Shown here: positions 24,340 to 35,898 of the stretch, in pieces
Layout: every line of letters begins with the position of its first letter
How positions within the stretch are numbered: the stretch's first letter is position 1
Assembly (NCBI GenBank): GCA_024734495.1
Contig: JALMQS010000099.1
Span: 73,097,764 to 73,161,763 of the forward strand
Direction: 5' to 3'
DNA length: 64,000 nt
From: Forficula auricularia
Lineage: Eukaryota > Arthropoda > Insecta > Dermaptera > Forficulidae
The notes under the pieces: model-generated
Told to the model about the DNA's origin: nothing
Databases searched by the model: none
Seen by the model: only the letters and a program-made list of their open reading frames with translations
Made by a program: the position numbers and the translations under genes

Positions 24340-24780
24340 TTCAGTCGCTACAACCCTGTAAATTACTTCGTCGCGACGACTTCCCAATTTGGTTCGCAGT
24401 CCGCCACCAGAGGACGGCTAAGTCGCCCTTCCTCCCTCAGCTTGGGCCTGGCGTGCTTGCTCCTCAGTATCATCGTACGCTCATGATCGCATGGATCGAA
24501 ATATATATCGCTATCGTTCGACGCTCCACGTGGAGCCATCTCGCTCGGCTCGCTCTTTCGCTTAATTCTTTCATATAATCATCATCATATGTATATATCA
24601 ACCCCGCCAAAGCGGGTAATAAATGTTTATTAATACATATATCTGTGTATAGTGCTTTCATTTACCCTTAACTGGAGGGTTGTATTCAGTCCGGCCCTCC
24701 AGCCCTTCATCACGCTCTCCCACCCTGGTGTACGCCAGTACAGATACACTTATTTTTGTATGAAGTCAAATAACCATGAA
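24340..24780. repeat. GC-richer segment resembling an LTR end
   Basis: Unusually GC-rich for the intron, ending with AATAAATGTTTATTAATACA and downstream CAGTCCGGCCCTCCAG. LTR identity is a guess; no coding partner found. Confidence 0.25.
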
Positions 24781-25020
24781 AATTATTTTAGATATCGAAA
24801 TATCGTTTTTATATTCGAAATTTTTATAAAAATCTGGAATTTAGTATATATATATTAATTGTTTCGTGTATTGCTGGTAATGCTGGCGATAAATAAATAA
24901 TTTATATAGGCAAAAATCAGATTAATGGACAAGTAAATGTATTTAGTTATTTTTATTTTATGGGAAAATATAGTTTCTCTTCTGCTGGAAAAATAAATTT
25001 TTAATTTATTTATAACGAGG

Positions 25021-25052
25021 TATAATTTCGGGGGCCTTGCCCTCTTCATCAT
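25021..25052 (-). ncRNA. Hammerhead-like motif, altered
   Basis: Minus strand ATGATGA, A, stem II GAGGGC.../...CCCCC partly paired, GAAAT. Confidence 0.25.
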
Positions 25053-25437
25053 CAAACATTAATTCCTGTGTATCTCATATCTTCCAAAATACTTGACATA
25101 TCAAATTCCTTTCAACTTGGCGTTAATAAGAAAACGTTGGGCCTATAGTAGTAGTAATTTTAGACTCAGCAGTTAGAAAAAACACTTTAGGTGCAAAATC
25201 TAAGTAAAAATAGGTACTTTGGCGCCGTTCTTCATCGTCAATTTAAAATGAAAAAAATAAATAATAATCTAATTCTTCATTATGAGATTGTCATAGGGAT
25301 GACTTAAACTAGAGCTTCTTAAGTTTTTTCATTCGAGACCCCATTTTGACCAATTTCAAATGTTATTGGTATTAAAGGAGACAATAAAAGAGTGTGTCTT
25401 CTGCTGGAAAAACAAATTTTTAATTTATTTATAACGA

Positions 25438-25470
25438 GACTAGTTGCGAGAGCTTTGCCCTCTTCATCAG
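25438..25470 (-). ncRNA. Hammerhead-like motif, GAAA box mutated
   Basis: Minus strand CTGATGA and stem II kept, but GAAAC reads GCAAC. Confidence 0.35.
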
Positions 25471-25505
25471 TCTATTCACAGGAATTGATGTGAGGAAGTG
25501 AAAGA

Positions 25506-25540
25506 CTGATGAAGAGGGCAAAGCCCTCAAAGCCATAGTC
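25506..25540 (+). ncRNA. Hammerhead-like motif, GAAA box mutated
   Basis: CTGATGA, A, GAGGGC-AAA-GCCCTC intact, followed by AAAGCCATAGTC in place of GAAACTATAGTC. Confidence 0.35.
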
Positions 25541-25695
25541 TCGTTATAAATAAATTAAAAATTTATTTCTCGAGCAAAAGACACATCACTCTTTTATTGT
25601 CTACTTCAATTTATAAAAATTCTGCTACTCTCGGCAAAAAGAAACTTTCAATTTAAAATAGAGTTTGTTTCCTCGCCAATAACTTTCTGGTAAGA

Positions 25696-26188
25696 GATCT
25701 CACCTTAGACCATGAAAGCCTATAGACACCCTCTGCTACTCTCAACACAGAGTGAAGTGAGGCCAACATCACCTACAGATGACGTCACGTTCTCGCATAA
25801 CTTCTTTGTTTATTGTCCGATTTCAATGATTCTTTTTTTATTGGAAATGGGGAACCTTAGGGGGTATATATGGACATGGGAAGGGAGTGTTGCTCGATGC
25901 CCGAATTATTGTAAAAATAATAAATATGTAATTTAAATATGAAAAATAAAACATTTCGTTAAAAAAATAAATAAATATTTTGGTATATTAATTTAATATT
26001 AATTTGCGATTATTGGAATCCAAAATAAATAATCTAAACTACGATAAATTTATCTCAATGTATAATAATTCCTATAGTGGCCATGCTATTTCTCGGTGTT
26101 CCTACCTACAGATGACGTCACGAGATGTTGGCCTCAGCAAATCGCCACCAGGGCGTGTCTATAGGCTTTTATGGACTAAGGATCTCAC
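25696..26188. mobile_element. hAT-type MITE (copy 2) with 8-bp target duplication
   Basis: Element 25704-26180, flanked by exact GATCTCAC at 25696-25703 and 26181-26188. Same termini (CTTAGACCATGAAA) as 16324-16636, but with about 160 bp extra around 25800-25965. Confidence 0.88.
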
Positions 26189-26870
26189 TATGGATAAATT
26201 CGTTTAATTGCACATGTATTTATTAATTCTGTATATCTAGAAGAGATGTCCCGTTTATCATGATTTTCGCTCATAATATTCCTAAATCATACAATTTTGA
26301 TTGTTCATTATTTTGTTTACATTATTAAACCTAACCTCAAATTTAAACATTCTAATTAATGATGTTAATTTAAAAAGAAAAAAATTGTAGCTTCATTTAG
26401 AAAGTTTACAACCTGAAATTAATTATTAATATTAATTAATTATGCTCTAAAGGGAGCCAGGCCATCCAATATATATATATATATATATATAGTGAATAAA
26501 TAATCGAGTGCATTCTTTGTGAATAAAAGAGCGAGTGCATGGTTGGCTGTCAGAATGGCCGACGCTAACGAGGATTCTAAAATGGTTGGTTGGTTGGCGA
26601 ATCAATTGGAATTCAAGTCTTACTTACTAGTACTAGCAATGGGAAGAAATTTTCCTTTAAGAAAAATAAAACCAACCACACAACCACTTGTTGCGAATGC
26701 ATTAATTTAATTGGCCAGTCACAAAGATTATTTATTTATTTATTTTATTTTGCATTTGAACGATGATGATTATTATTTATTTGAGTTGTTAAGAAAAAAT
26801 GAAGAAATTCTTAATTTATTATTATTATTAAGTATACTCTAACGTTAAAGTATGTTTGAAGATCTAATAA
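26189..26870. other. AT-rich intronic sequence
   Basis: 26290-26455 is related to 23640-23800; (AT)n at 26467-26492. Short open frame 26519-26710 has no domain. Confidence 0.4.
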
Positions 26871-29398
26871 TAGTCCAGTCAAATTACGATTTTAACAGAA
26901 AATAATTAGAAATAAAGATCTTATTGCTGGAATACTTTTATTGGTACTCCAATATTACTACCCTAAGTTTTCCCCTAAATCTGTCTTGTGGAAATTTTTC
27001 TAAACGCCTCAAAATTTCGGAGTTTTTTCAGTTTTTCTTGAATAACTCTAAAACGGCTTATCAAATCCAAAAGATATCTATTAGATAAATTAAAGCTCTT
27101 TAAATTACGCGTAAAATGATAACAATTTCATCAATTTAGGTTCAGTAGAACCGATACTAGCGTCTATCAAAAATCAGCCCCAGGATCACTTTTGTATTTT
27201 CCCTAAAACTCGTACTTTTTTCGATTTTTCCCCATTTTGACCATGAAGGAGCACGTTTTCGACAAACACGACTCTATACATTTTTAAACTAGATTAAATT
27301 TGCTACATTTTAAATAAAGTTTCATTCTAATTGGATAATGGTAACATGAGGTTGAAGTTTTGAAAAAAATGCAATTTTTTGCAAAAAATCACAGTTTTTC
27401 CTTCATAAAATGAAAAATCACTCATTCTAGAAACTTGATTCCTGTCTCATTCTCTAGGAAATTTTATTTACTTGAACGTTTACTTGGACCACTTTTTGAT
27501 AAATCTCTTAGATTTATAGATATTCTACATTTTCCGGACAGAATATGATCCGAATCCTCAAAAGCATTATGGAAAATGCTGAATATCTATAAATCTAAGA
27601 GTTTTATCAAAAAAGTGATCCAAATAAACGTTCAAGTAAACAAAATTTCCTAGACAATGAGACAAAAATGAAGTTTCTAAAATGAGTGGTTTTTATTTTA
27701 TGAAGGAAAAACTGCGAATGTCAAAAAATGCATTTTTTCAAAACTTCAACCTCATGCTACGATTATCCAATTAGAATAAAACTTTATTTAAATTGTAGCA
27801 AATTTAATCTACTTTAAAAATGTATAGAGTCGTATTTGTCGAAAACGTGCTCCTTCATGGTCAAAATGGGGAAAAATAGAAAAAAATACGAGTTTTAGGA
27901 GTTAATACAAAAGTGATCCCGAGGGCTGATTTTTGATAGACGCTAGTACCGGTTCTACTGAACCTAAATTGATGAAATTTTTATCATTTTACGCGTAATT
28001 TAAGAGCTTTAATTTATCTAATAGATATCTTTTGATTTGATAAGCCGTTTTAGAATAAATTTTTTTCTAATTTATTTATAATGAGACTAAAGTTTCAAGA
28101 GTTTTCATCACTATTAGAATTGATTCACAGGGATTCTTAAATTATTCTTAAAAAAATTCCTGTGCAACAATTGTCAATCAATTTCTCTATATCTATTGTG
28201 ACACATACATTACTACACATCGTTAGACCAACCACACCTCTTCATTTGGGTAATGTAGAAGAGGAGACTGCGATGTCTCTCGGTGGTCGGGTGAGTACTA
28301 TTTTTAAGCCTTATTAATTATTAGTCCAGGCAAACAAATTACGTGAAAAAATGGCATGAAAAGGAAATAATTCCAGGTAAAGATTTTTTTCCTGGAATAC
28401 CTTTAAGTGTACTTCAATATTACTACCCTAAGTTTTCCCCCAAATTTTAATAGGCGGCTCAAAATGAGAAAATTTCGAAGTTTTTTTAGTTTTTCTTGAA
28501 TAATTCTAAAACGGCTTATCAAATCAAAAAGATATTTATTAGATAAATTTTAAACACGTAAAATGATAACAATTTCATCTAATTAGGTTCAGTATAACCA
28601 GTACTAGCACCTGTCAAAAATACTACTTTTTCCTATTTTTTCAAAAATTGGTACTTTTTGTCTAAAAATGGCTCTTAACGCATATTGCTCAACATTTAAG
28701 TACCAATACCATGTATTAGAATACCCTAGTGTTGGTATAGATATAAACCATGACCCCATAACTATGTACCTACTATAGATAATTTTCTGTAAAATACCAT
28801 TACCATTTGTAATAGCTCAGTAAATAGGGGTTCCAAAAAGTGGTTCAGCTTACATTAATTGCAGGAAAATTTCGTGGTTTTTCGGCCACTAAAAGTTTCT
28901 CCCGAGGTCGCAAACTTAGATTTGGCATACCCAGACTATACCAATAGATGCTAAAAAAAAAATATTTTCCCGCAAATTCTAATACATGGTTTGGTACTCA
29001 AATGTTGAGCAATAGACGTTAAGAGCCATTTTTAGACAAAAAGTCCCAATTTTTGAAAAAATAGGAAAAATGTGGTATTTTTGACAGGTGGGCGTACCGG
29101 TTCTACTCAACCTAATTAGATGAAATGTTATCATTCTACGCGTAATTTAAAGAGCTTTAATTTATCTAATGGATATATTTTTGATTTGATAAGCCGTTTT
29201 AGAGTTATTCAAGAAAAACTGAAAAAACTCTCATTTTGAGGCGCGTAGAAAAATTTCCACAACACTGATTTGGGGAGAAAACTTAGGGTAGTAATATTGG
29301 AGTACCAATAAAAATATTCCAGCAATAAAATCTTTACCGGGAATTATTTTCTGTTCATGCCATTTTTTCAGGTAATTTGCCTGGACTATAAAATGGAT
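26871..29398. mobile_element. Nested long inverted-repeat elements, family RE
   Basis: The terminus TAGTCCAGGCAAATTAC occurs at 26871 (+), 28322 (+) and 29398 (-). One palindrome has arms 27041-27530 and 27570-28058, another 28322-28750 and 28960-29398. TA at the outer ends suggests a Tc1/mariner-like duplication. A half copy lies at 39825-40150 and a terminus-like segment at 63805. No transposase seen. Confidence 0.75.
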
Positions 29399-29848
29399 TA
29401 ACGTAAAGGAAATTTGGTTACTCAATCGTTGAATTGAGGTGATAAATCATAAATGGTTGAACATAATTGATATTGATCTCGTTAGTTTTTTTGTTTTTGT
29501 ATTAAATATAAAATGTAGGTGAGAAGTGACTGACAGGTCAAGGGGATTTTCAAAATCAAGCCTCACGCAATATAGGCAAGCAAGCAAATTTAATCAAAGG
29601 GAAAAATCCCTTTCAGGATATTTAACCAAAAAAAAAAATAATAATTAAATTTGGATTAAAGTCAACACCCTCTATTGTGAAACTTGTCGTTAGGGTTTCT
29701 ATAATGATTATTTAATTTACGTAAATGTCATTTGGAGGTGTGTACAGGCCGATTCATTTATTATAGGCGCCCCGGGGCTTTTATTCGAAAATAAATGAAA
29801 AAGAGATAAAATTATTTATTTAAAAAAATGGATTTTGAAGAGGCTTAG
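29399..29848. other. Intronic sequence, nothing recognised
   Basis: No repeat match or coding frame. Confidence 0.4.
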
Positions 29849-29918
29849 CACTAGAACGCCCGAAGCCGTCAATTTGACGGTTTTCACATTTCATTTCTCT
29901 TTCATTTTGTTACTATTT

Positions 29919-30275
29919 AGTGACCTGCACCGAGATCTACACCTCGATGCAGTCACAGAAGAAATCCACAAATATGCCGTTAGACACCACCAACGTCTAC
30001 ACAAACATGAAAATCAAGAAATGAAACAAATGCTCAACGTTGATGATAATGTTCGTCGACTAAAAAGAAGAAAAACATATGAACTATTTAGTTAACAAAT
30101 TATATTAATTATTCCATTTGGATAATATTGATCTTATTATTGTATATATATTGTTAAGTGAGGAATTATATTTGTTAAATATTTTCCTAAAGTGTGCTTT
30201 AAGTATGTGAATAACAAATCTTTTGTCAATTATGAAATAATTTGTTAAGATAAATAAATAAATAAAAAAAAAAAT
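29919..30275 (+). pseudogene. Jockey-type LINE 3' end (C-terminus of ORF2, 3' UTR and tail)
   Basis: The last ~59 codons (29919-30095) contain LHRDL, the spaced EEI, RHHQRL and RRLKRRK, the usual C-terminal signature of Jockey-clade reverse transcriptase polyproteins. A 3' UTR and a (TAAA)n/A tail ending near 30275 follow. The 5' part is missing, as expected for 5'-truncated retrotransposition. Confidence 0.7.
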
Positions 30276-30306
30276 TGTTACTAACTTTGAAACTCGCTGA
30301 CTTTTT

Positions 30307-31018
30307 AACCGACTTCAAAAAAGGAGGAGGTTCTCTATTCGATTGAATTTTTTTTTTTTTTTTTTGTGCCTATTTTACCTCATATCTCCGCCAATTGTCA
30401 ACCGATTTTGAAAATTTTTTTTGCATTGGGTCCAGTCTAGCTTCCGATTGGTCCCATTTTTTTTCGATTTTTTTTCATAGGTATTAGACCTTTTTTATTA
30501 GGTTTGTTTAGACCTAACCTCTTTGTTTATGAACCGATTTCGATGGTTCTTTTTTTATCCGAAAGGGAGTGTCTTAGGGATGGTGTCATATTAATTTGGT
30601 CAAGTTCTGATATGTAATCACTATTAATAACATCACTAAAAAGAGAAAAATAAAAATTTTTAAGAAAAAAATAAAAACCGACTTCAAAAAATTAAATGCA
30701 ACAAATATAAAAATACACTAAAAGGTATAAAATAATTATTATCTTATTTAGTTACAACTAAACGACGAAATATTAACACGAAATTACTTTTTGAAGTTGG
30801 TGCCAAACATATACCTTTTATGAATCGCACTCGACGGATCTTACTTGGTACGTTTGGAGGATATGCTCGCTTATAGGTATAGTTTGTTTGGCACCGACTT
30901 CAAAAAGTAATTTCGTGTTAATATTTCGTCGTTTAGTTGTAACTAAATAAGATAATAATTATTTTATACCTTTTAGTGTATTTTTATATTTGTTGCATTT
31001 AATTTTTTGAAGTCGGTT
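30307..31018 (+). mobile_element. Foldback element, family FB (copy E)
   Basis: Full-length plus-strand copy inside the piggyBac-like element, just after the LINE tail. Palindromic half 30676-31018. Confidence 0.85.
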
Positions 31019-31534
31019 TTTATTTTTTTCTTAAAAATTTTTAATCATTTTTGAATAGCTTTCTAATAAAAAAAATAGCACCCTATGAATTTTTATTTAG
31101 GAGAAAATTATGGATTTACCAAGAACGCCCAAAAGCCGTCAATTTGACGTACTTTTTTACCCCAATTTTTATATTTTAAATTAATTTTTCAACTACGAAT
31201 AATTCCCATTCTTTTTTGGAACATTTCCATCCTTTTTGACCCTCTGATTATTTTTTGTTCTGGCTTTTTTTTAATTTACAATCTTCCTTGAAAAACTTGG
31301 GGTAAAATAAAAAAATTGTTTCTTTATGTTAATTTTTTTCATCTTTTGATGATTCACTTTATTATTTTACAACATTTCGAGGGAACCTACTGTTTTGAAA
31401 TCCATATATATATATATATATGTCGAGCCCCTAGTCTTGACATTTCATTTTTGTTCCGCCCTTAGAATTATCAACAACAAATTTCTCTCTCAATTTCTCG
31501 TGAGTTTTTTTCGTATATTTGTTTTTTATTTCAA

Positions 31535-32350
31535 TACGAGCTTTTCGTGCGTGCCTTCGGCACGCCCTCGAAGCTCGGCCCTCCGGGCTGGTGCCCTGGC
31601 GGGCGGCGTCTCGGTCCAAAATTTTTATTCCTCTTAAAAAACCACACTCCAAATGTATACCTGTAAACTCCCGAAAATACATAGTCTCTTAAAAGTTTCG
31701 CCTCATTTTCGTCCTGACACAGCTACAGAAATGAGGCTCTAGATATGAATCTGGAAGTATTTTTTTCCTATAATCTACAGCATTGTGATATTTTTTGTGT
31801 GGAAATATATTTATTTAAATAAGTGGTATCGTGTGAGGAGGAGAATTATATTATATCATTTTTATTAAATTTGGGATCGATAATCGATATAAGGCTCCAA
31901 ATATTTAAAAGAGATCAGGTGTTGTTTGTATGACAGGCTGCTCTCTCCAGTATTGCCATGAGAAACTCATATGGGCATGCGTGTCTTAAGTCGTTTAATT
32001 TTGTAAAAATCAAAAAATAAGAATAACAAAATTTAGATTTTTAAAAAATTATAAAAAAGTGGCAAATTATTAAAAAATAAACAAATAATATATAAATCAA
32101 ATAAGATGTGATTGATTTCTTTTTCTGCGCAAAGAAAAGCGAATTGAATATTTAATTTTTGAGTGGTGATGGGGGGGGGGGTGATAATTATCAATATATT
32201 TAATGTTTCTTAATTTAAAATCAATTGGAGTCTTTCATTTCGAAATTTGAGTCCAAATTACGATTATATTTCAAATTTTCTGCAAATATACCGATGGCGC
32301 TCTCTCTCGGCAGCATTACGTCAGCGTTGCGGCAAATTAATCTAGACAAA
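31535..32350 (+). repeat. Interspersed repeat family RB (copy 4, fragmented)
   Basis: GC-rich hairpin block 31540-31620 and following ACCACACTCCAAATGTATAC module, then an unrelated stretch (31715-32140), then the poly-G module and the terminal AAATTAATCTAGAC near 32335. Confidence 0.6.
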
Positions 32351-32697
32351 TATATATAGTATTATTTATAATAATATAATATTTATAATAATAATATATA
32401 ATATAGAAATTGGTTTTGTTAATGATAATACTCAATAAATATAGCATGTTAATTTTTCATTTTATATCATAATGATTATTAAAAAATTAAAATGTAATAT
32501 ATTAATATCTATTTTTAATATATAAATTGATAATAGAATTATATTTGTTATTAAAAAAAAAAAAAAAATATTAAATAAAAGGAAACAGAATGATTTTATT
32601 TAGTTTGAGTGTTGAAAAATGCAAGTCGTCAAATTGACGGCATCCGAGCGTTCTAGGGGATCTCGAAAGTCCGGGCGTTCTAGTGTTAAGGTATAAA

Positions 32698-32975
32698 AAA
32701 AACAGCTGCAAAGCTCGCCTTCGGCGGGCATTTTTCCTGGATACAACCCTGGACTCTGTGATAAGTTTTAAAATAATAATTTAAATTTGCTAATTTTAAT
32801 AAATTTTATTTGTCATGAACTATTAGTAGATACGTTTTAAACTAATGATTTTAAAATTTCCTGATTTTAATAAATTTTATTTGTCATGAATTATTAGTGG
32901 GCCTTAAAATTAAAAAAATCAGTGTCGGCGTCGTCGCCCAAGCCAATTATAATAAGTATATGTAGATATAGATAG
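32698..32975. repeat. Interspersed repeat family RG (copy 1)
   Basis: CGCCTTCGGCGGGC hairpin, GGACTC.GT, then TTTTAATAAATTTTATTTGT and ATTATTAGTGGG. Related to 49117-49310 and partly to 41490-41555. Contains an internal duplication (32790-32900). Confidence 0.6.
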
Positions 32976-32979
32976 ATAG

Positions 32980-33370
32980 ATAAATCGGTTTCTGTACATT
33001 GGTCCAAATCACGTCAAATTTTGGTTGCTCACGTTTCAAGCAAAGTTATAAACGAAAACACCCTCAACAAAATCCATGTCTGTCTGTATGTTTGCGTGGT
33101 TTCCGCGAAATCTTGCTCGCGATTCAAGTAAAAACGGCTGAAGGGATTATTATGAAATTTCATATTTAGATCAAATGTCTTCTAACTTAAAATCATTGCT
33201 AAATAGCGTTTCGATATTTTGACCGTAAAAGGGGGTTTGGGGTGGGGGCACTAATGAAAATTATCAAATAACTCCTAAACTATTAACCCTACGGCAAATT
33301 TTATTATAAGCAAAGTTGTAGGAGATGTGATTTCGGACAACTTTTGTTTAAAACATTTCCCAAAAAGGGA
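32980..33370 (-). repeat. Interspersed repeat family RF (copy 1)
   Basis: Complement of 37455-37815 and 61370-61735: CTGTACATTGGTCC, ACACCCTCAACAAAAT, TCTGTCTGTATG and CTGAAGGGATTATTATGAAA. Confidence 0.75.
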
Positions 33371-33475
33371 GAGAGATGGTCAAAAAAATGAAAATTCTTG
33401 TCCTTGTAGCAAACTCGCAATCACATTTTATATATAATATGTTGCAGTAAAAACTCGTTTTCTAGATAGAACGGG

Positions 33476-33700
33476 TTCATACTAGTTAAAACGTGTTTCA
33501 TTGAATACCTTTATGGCAACTAGAATTTACTGATGTTGGTTGAGTTTGGTCCAAAGGTCTAGAATCTTCATTTTTGACCTACCGCCTAATTTTGGGTGTT
33601 TATTTTCAAGATTTTTTAAACGAAAATGTCAAAAATTACATCATTCATTAGAAACAAAGTTGTAGAGGATGTAGGTTTTTGCTGTAGCAAATAGGGGAAG
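33476..33700. repeat. Repeat related to 12060-12235
   Basis: Opposite-strand match: TAGAACGGGTTC, ACTGATGTTGGTTGAGTTTG, TCTAGAATCTTCATTTTTGA, TTTTGGGTGTTTATTTTCAA. Confidence 0.7.
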
Positions 33701-33711
33701 TGGGGGAATAT

Positions 33712-34262
33712 CGACCGTCGGGCAAAATCGGCCAGTTTCAAATCTCATAAACTTGGCGCCATACGAGCGAAATTTCGAGACCATTCGAAGGATGGCTTCG
33801 TATATGCCTAATTTATATGGCTAGTATTGTGCCATCACTCGATTTCTCTAAATCCTATCAGTTTTGCTGATCTCTAGACTCTTATTAAAATTGTGCTGGT
33901 CTTATTAAGAAAAGAACACTTTTATATTTTCTAAATTTATTGCATTTTACGTTCCTAGGATACAGCGGATTTTTTCAATAATTTGGTTCATTTTTAATCT
34001 ATACTTTTTGTAAAAAAAATTAATGTTAAGTGTAGTGGTTCGGGTAAAATCGATCATGTTGGTCGATGTTAACCTCCAATGATCGATATTACCCAACCTA
34101 ATATTTACACTTGGTATGTATGGGGTAATAACTATTTTAAATCAAGTGCGTAAACATTACTAATGTTGCAACGTTAAAATTAAATTTATTTCAAAATATT
34201 ACTGCTTTGTCGATTTTGCCCTCCACCATGATCGGTATTACCCTACCGGTCAAAATTATCCC
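33712..34262. mobile_element. DNA-transposon remnant with GGGxAATAT.GACCG-type termini
   Basis: Left GGAATATCGACCGTCGGGCA and right end (minus GGGATAATTTTGACCGGTAG) are imperfect inverted repeats; related GGTAAAATCGATC and GATCGATATTACCC motifs lie inside. No coding frame. Confidence 0.45.
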
Positions 34263-34574
34263 ATGATTTTTCCTTTTTAAAAAAAAGTACGTTATAAAAA
34301 AAAAAACATTTGATTGTTTGCAAATCCAATAGAAGAAACTCATAATAGATAAAGTAACCAAGCAATTTGACCGTTTTGAGCATCTTATTACCAAATTTAA
34401 TAATTAACCACCCGAATTCGGGGGAGGGTCAAAAAATGAAAATTCTTGCTCTTGGAGCAAACTCAACTAATTTCGGTCCGGGAGGTGGGGGTCCAGGAGG
34501 CCATGCGGGCCGCCTAAGGCAGGCCTCCCAGCTAGTAATTAAAATTAAAAAAATTACAGCTCGGTTCAGCAGGT
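34263..34574. other. Intronic sequence with a short GC-rich patch
   Basis: GGTGGGGGTCCAGGAGG at 34484 with facing GGCAGGCCTCC; a related patch is at 7668. Identity unknown. Confidence 0.3.
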
Positions 34575-34714
34575 ATTAAATATTTAGTTTTTAAGGAATT
34601 TGGTGTTGGTACTTGGTGAAACATTTTTTAAATTATTGGATAAAAATACTTGGTAGGTTTCACATTAAGATATAAAAAATAAAACGAATTTATTTTTGGA
34701 GAATCTTTAATCTC

Positions 34715-34749
34715 GATATATATATTTCGGGTGACTAACCCATCTTCAG
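34715..34749 (-). ncRNA. Hammerhead-like ribozyme motif (left pseudo-LTR)
   Basis: Minus strand CTGAAGA, T, GGGT-TAGTC-ACCC, GAAA, (TA)n stem III and C before GAGA. The flanking TCTC / GAGA can form stem I. Complement of the 35864 motif. Confidence 0.55.
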
Positions 34750-34779
34750 GAGAAACAGAAAGTAACTGACCTGGATAAG

Positions 34780-35268
34780 TCGAAATTCATTTCGAACCAT
34801 GTTACAAACCCTATAGCTTCAACTCTTAGAACGTCTGGTATAACTCCTGCTTTATATAATAAAAACACTTTAGGTTCACAGCTAATTAATAATAAATTAG
34901 ACAAAATTGATAAATTAGATAAATCAGGGGTATATAAATTGACTTGTGATAATTGCGACGAAATCTACATAGGACAAACTGGACGCTCTTTTAGAACTCG
35001 CTACTCGGAACATGAAAGAGCCTTTAATAGTCTTAGCAGATCAGATGATATTAATATGGAATCTACTTCTACCTTCGCCAATCATCTACATTTGAATAAA
35101 CACACCTCTTCTATTAGCCACCTAGTTCCGTTACATTTCGAAAGAAAGGGCTTACGTTTAGATTTTTTAGAGTCAACGGAAATAAAATTAGCTCTCTCAA
35201 ATAAAACGAATATACTAAATAATCAATTAGAAGTCAAGAAAAGTACAATCATTGATTACATTCTTTAA
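34780..35268 (+). pseudogene. GIY-YIG endonuclease domain of a Penelope-like retroelement (5'-truncated)
   Basis: Open frame of about 162 codons ending at TAA 35268. It reads from inside the left pseudo-LTR arm without its own obvious ATG, so the 5' part (reverse transcriptase) has been lost. The linker ends DKLDKSGVYKLTCDNC, then EIYIGQTGRSF (the YIG and catalytic R), RYSEHERAF (catalytic H and E region), the STFANHLHLNKH motif usual after the catalytic core, and a conserved LDFLES segment. The Cx2C of LTCDNC is the zinc-binding-like pair typical of PLE nucleases. In active elements the domain nicks target DNA for reverse transcription. The frame is undamaged over its whole length, suggesting a fairly recent element. 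Confidence 0.85.
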
Positions 35269-35299
35269 ATATTTGCAAATTTGTTTTGTGTGTAAATTC

Positions 35300-35830
35300 T
35301 CATTTCTCAGAAGACCATTCAAAATTAAACAAAATAGACTTCTCTCTCCACTAATTTTAAATATTTACCCTTTTGTTATCTTAAAAATAAATTTTACCAT
35401 TGAGTTGTATTCAAATTCGAAATCCTCATTTCTCAAAAGGCCATTCAAAATTAAACAAAAGTAGACTCCTTACCTTTTCTCCCTCCACTAATTTTAAATA
35501 TTTACCCTTTTGTTATCTTAAAAATAAATTTTACCATTGAGTTGTATTCAAATTCGAAATCCTCATTTCTCAAAAGGCCATTCAAAATTAAACAAAAGTA
35601 GACTCCTTACCTTTTCTCCCTCCACTAATTTTAAATATTTACCCTTTTGTTATCTTAAAAATAAATTTTACCATTGAGTTGTATTCAAATTCGAAATCCT
35701 CATTTCTCAAAAGGCCATTCAAAATTAAACAAAAGTAGACTCCTTACCTTTTCTCCCTCCACTAATTTTAAATATTTACCCTTTGGTTATCTTAAAAAAA
35801 TAAATTTTACCATTGACTTGTATTCAATTT
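35300..35830 (+). repeat. 137-bp tandem array after the GIY-YIG frame
   Basis: Units start with CCATTCAAAATTAAACAAAA at 35315, 35441, 35578 and 35715. The middle two look identical; the first is shortened to 126 bp. The array precedes the right pseudo-LTR. Confidence 0.9.
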
Positions 35831-35863
35831 CGACTTATCCAGGTCACTTACTTTCTGTTTCTC

Positions 35864-35898
35864 CTGAAGATGGGTTAGTCACCCGAAATATATATATC
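35864..35898 (+). ncRNA. Hammerhead-like ribozyme motif (right pseudo-LTR)
   Basis: CTGAAGA, T, GGGT-TAGTC-ACCC, GAAA, ATATATATAT, C; flanked by TTCTC and GAGATT, which can pair as stem I. All core bases present apart from the extra T before stem II. Confidence 0.55.

Larger units (their letters stand above)
24960..25660. repeat. Penelope-like pseudo-LTR fragments, including a palindrome
   Basis: 24960-25060 is one minus fragment. 25375-25660 is an inverted pair with the same outer sequence as 42664-43055 (GACAATAAAAGAGTGTGTCT and complement). Confidence 0.65.
29849..32685. mobile_element. piggyBac-like non-autonomous element with nested insertions
   Basis: Ends CACTAGAACGCCCG and CGGGCGTTCTAGTG with subterminal GCCGTCAATTTGACGG repeats, as in piggyBac-type termini. 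The right flank is TTAA (32686-32689) and the left is TTAG (29845-29848), a one-base change. A third GCCGTCAATTTGACG block is at 31131. Inside are a LINE 3' end, an FB element and RB fragments. Confidence 0.65.

Noticed and set aside
29849..32685. piggyBac transposase
   Set aside because: No DDD-domain frame is present between the termini; the only coding sequence belongs to the nested LINE.
33712..34262. Coding transposon
   Set aside because: Inverted termini are plausible but no transposase codons are visible; kept only as a remnant.
35300..35830. CRISPR-like array
   Set aside because: The units are contiguous tandem copies without distinct spacers, in a eukaryotic retroelement.
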